Origin: Bacillus pseudomycoides
Lineage (GTDB): Bacteria; Bacillota; Bacilli; Bacillales; Bacillaceae_G
Direction of reading: 5' to 3'
DNA: 64,000 bases
Assembly (NCBI RefSeq): GCF_022811845.1
Contig: NZ_CP064266.1
Location: 2,542,001 to 2,606,000 of the forward strand
Below are positions 63,617 through 64,000 of this stretch, in pieces. The notes beneath the pieces were generated by a model. It was not told the DNA's origin. It ran no database searches and was given only the letters and a program-made list of their open reading frames with translations. How positions within the stretch are numbered: position 1 is the first letter of the stretch; each line of letters starts with the position of its first letter. The translations under genes and the position numbers were made by a program.

Positions 63617-63696
63617 TCCCGTAAAAGCCCGATTGGTGAGGGCTAATAATCAGTGGGGGATAAAGAAAACCCCCACTGATTAAAGTTTCACTTTAT
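63613..63696 (+). repeat. bcr1-like repeat, internally deleted
   Basis: Begins TTTATCCC and continues as GTAAAAGCCCGATTGGTGAG and on to GTTTCACTTTAT. The first half of the full repeat (the TCCCACCT hairpin) is missing, while the 3' hairpin ATCAGTGGGGG/CCCCCACTGAT is perfect. Confidence 0.75.
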
Positions 63697-63701
63697 ATAC
63701 T

Positions 63702-64000
63702 TTACTGAATATGTAATTCCTCGCCATTCGTTTTTATAAGTTTAAATATATTTTTATTACAAGTTGAATAACGAACATAATGATGGTGCAACGAGCAAAC
63801 CATTTCTTCGTTATCAAATAATAGAAGGTTTACACCTTCACAAGGCTCTTCTTTCGGTTGAAACGATAAGAAATTATGACAATAGATACAGTCATATAAA
63901 GAGTAATTAAACGACTGCAATGTTTCTGCAAATAATGAAAAAGCAGAATCGGGTAGTTCTTCTAACCATTCATGATAACTGAGTAGCAACTTTTTACGGA
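63702..64000 (-). CDS. Hypothetical protein, C-terminal part (cut by window edge)
   Basis: The minus-strand frame is open to the last base of the window and ends at 63702. The visible 99 codons contain ELPDSAFSLFAETLQSFNYS, then YDCIYCHNFLSFQPKEEPC with a C-x2-C pair, and VCSLHHHYVRYSTCN. In B. subtilis the gene after yisL is near yisN (DUF2777), and this could be its counterpart; sequence evidence alone is thin. A TTG at 63989 is an internal codon, not a convincing start. Confidence 0.5.
   Translation of the reverse strand, partial: RKKLLLSYHEWLEELPDSAFSLFAETLQSFNYSLYDCIYCHNFLSFQPKEEPCEGVNLLLFDNEEMVCSLHHHYVRYSTCNKNIFKLIKTNGEELHIQ

Overview
The window is AT-rich Gram-positive chromosomal DNA from the Bacillus cereus group. 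Supporting evidence is the gerPABCDEF spore-germination operon, comK, addBA, the yhfH-yhfI-lplJ and yisI-yisK-yisL neighbourhoods known from Bacillus subtilis, an LPXTG surface adhesin, and several intergenic copies of a ~155-bp repeat that resembles bcr1 of this group. No rRNA, tRNA, CRISPR array or intact prophage is visible.

Layout. 1-3.7 kb: edge fragment, SDR oxidoreductase, small membrane protein, and a two-component pair whose response regulator is broken by two single-base deletions; a 58-residue gene follows. 3.9-11 kb: secreted multidomain nuclease, membrane protein, and a TetR regulator with a YhgE/Pip-type membrane protein, tied together by three copies of one 23-bp operator. 11-14 kb: a decayed repeat, a DUF2087 pseudogene with a nonsense codon, YfmQ-like, DinB and WYL-regulator genes. 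14-19 kb: a LacI regulator with a clear promoter and operator, yhfH, yhfI-lplJ, and a FadR-type box before a long-chain acyl-CoA ligase. 19-30.5 kb: metallophosphoesterase, ECF sigma/anti-sigma pair with an ECF-like promoter, AraC-GyrI regulator, OmpR/histidine kinase pair, CPBP protein, Sco protein, M48 protease, and an unfamiliar 368-residue protein. 30.7-34 kb: a PadR regulator with two half-size permeases, a DUF1648 protein and an EamA transporter. 34.2-37.7 kb: the glyoxylate shunt pair aceB-aceA and a cold-shock gene with a structured leader.

37.7-48.7 kb is the accessory stretch: a hypothetical gene, comK, a transposase scrap, a 1731-residue CnaB-repeat LPXTG adhesin flanked on both sides by IS6-family remnants, and a PAS histidine kinase. 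A bcr1-like repeat sits inside the IS6 transposase remnant. 48.8-64 kb returns to core genes: a TVP38 protein, signal peptidase I, addB-addA, a zinc-ribbon/HhH protein, the gerP operon (minus strand) with a sigma-K-type promoter, a Spo0E-like phosphatase gene (yisI), yisK, an HXXEE protein, rocD, yisL and a gene cut by the right edge.

Functionally the window mixes metabolism (aceBA, acyl-CoA ligase, lplJ, rocD), recombination and competence (addAB, comK), sporulation and germination (gerP, yisI), envelope stress and signalling, and surface adhesion. I found no convincing undescribed multi-gene system. The best leads are the IS-flanked adhesin locus, the split permease with its PadR operators, the unfamiliar gene at 29.4 kb, and an unnamed three-copy dispersed repeat.
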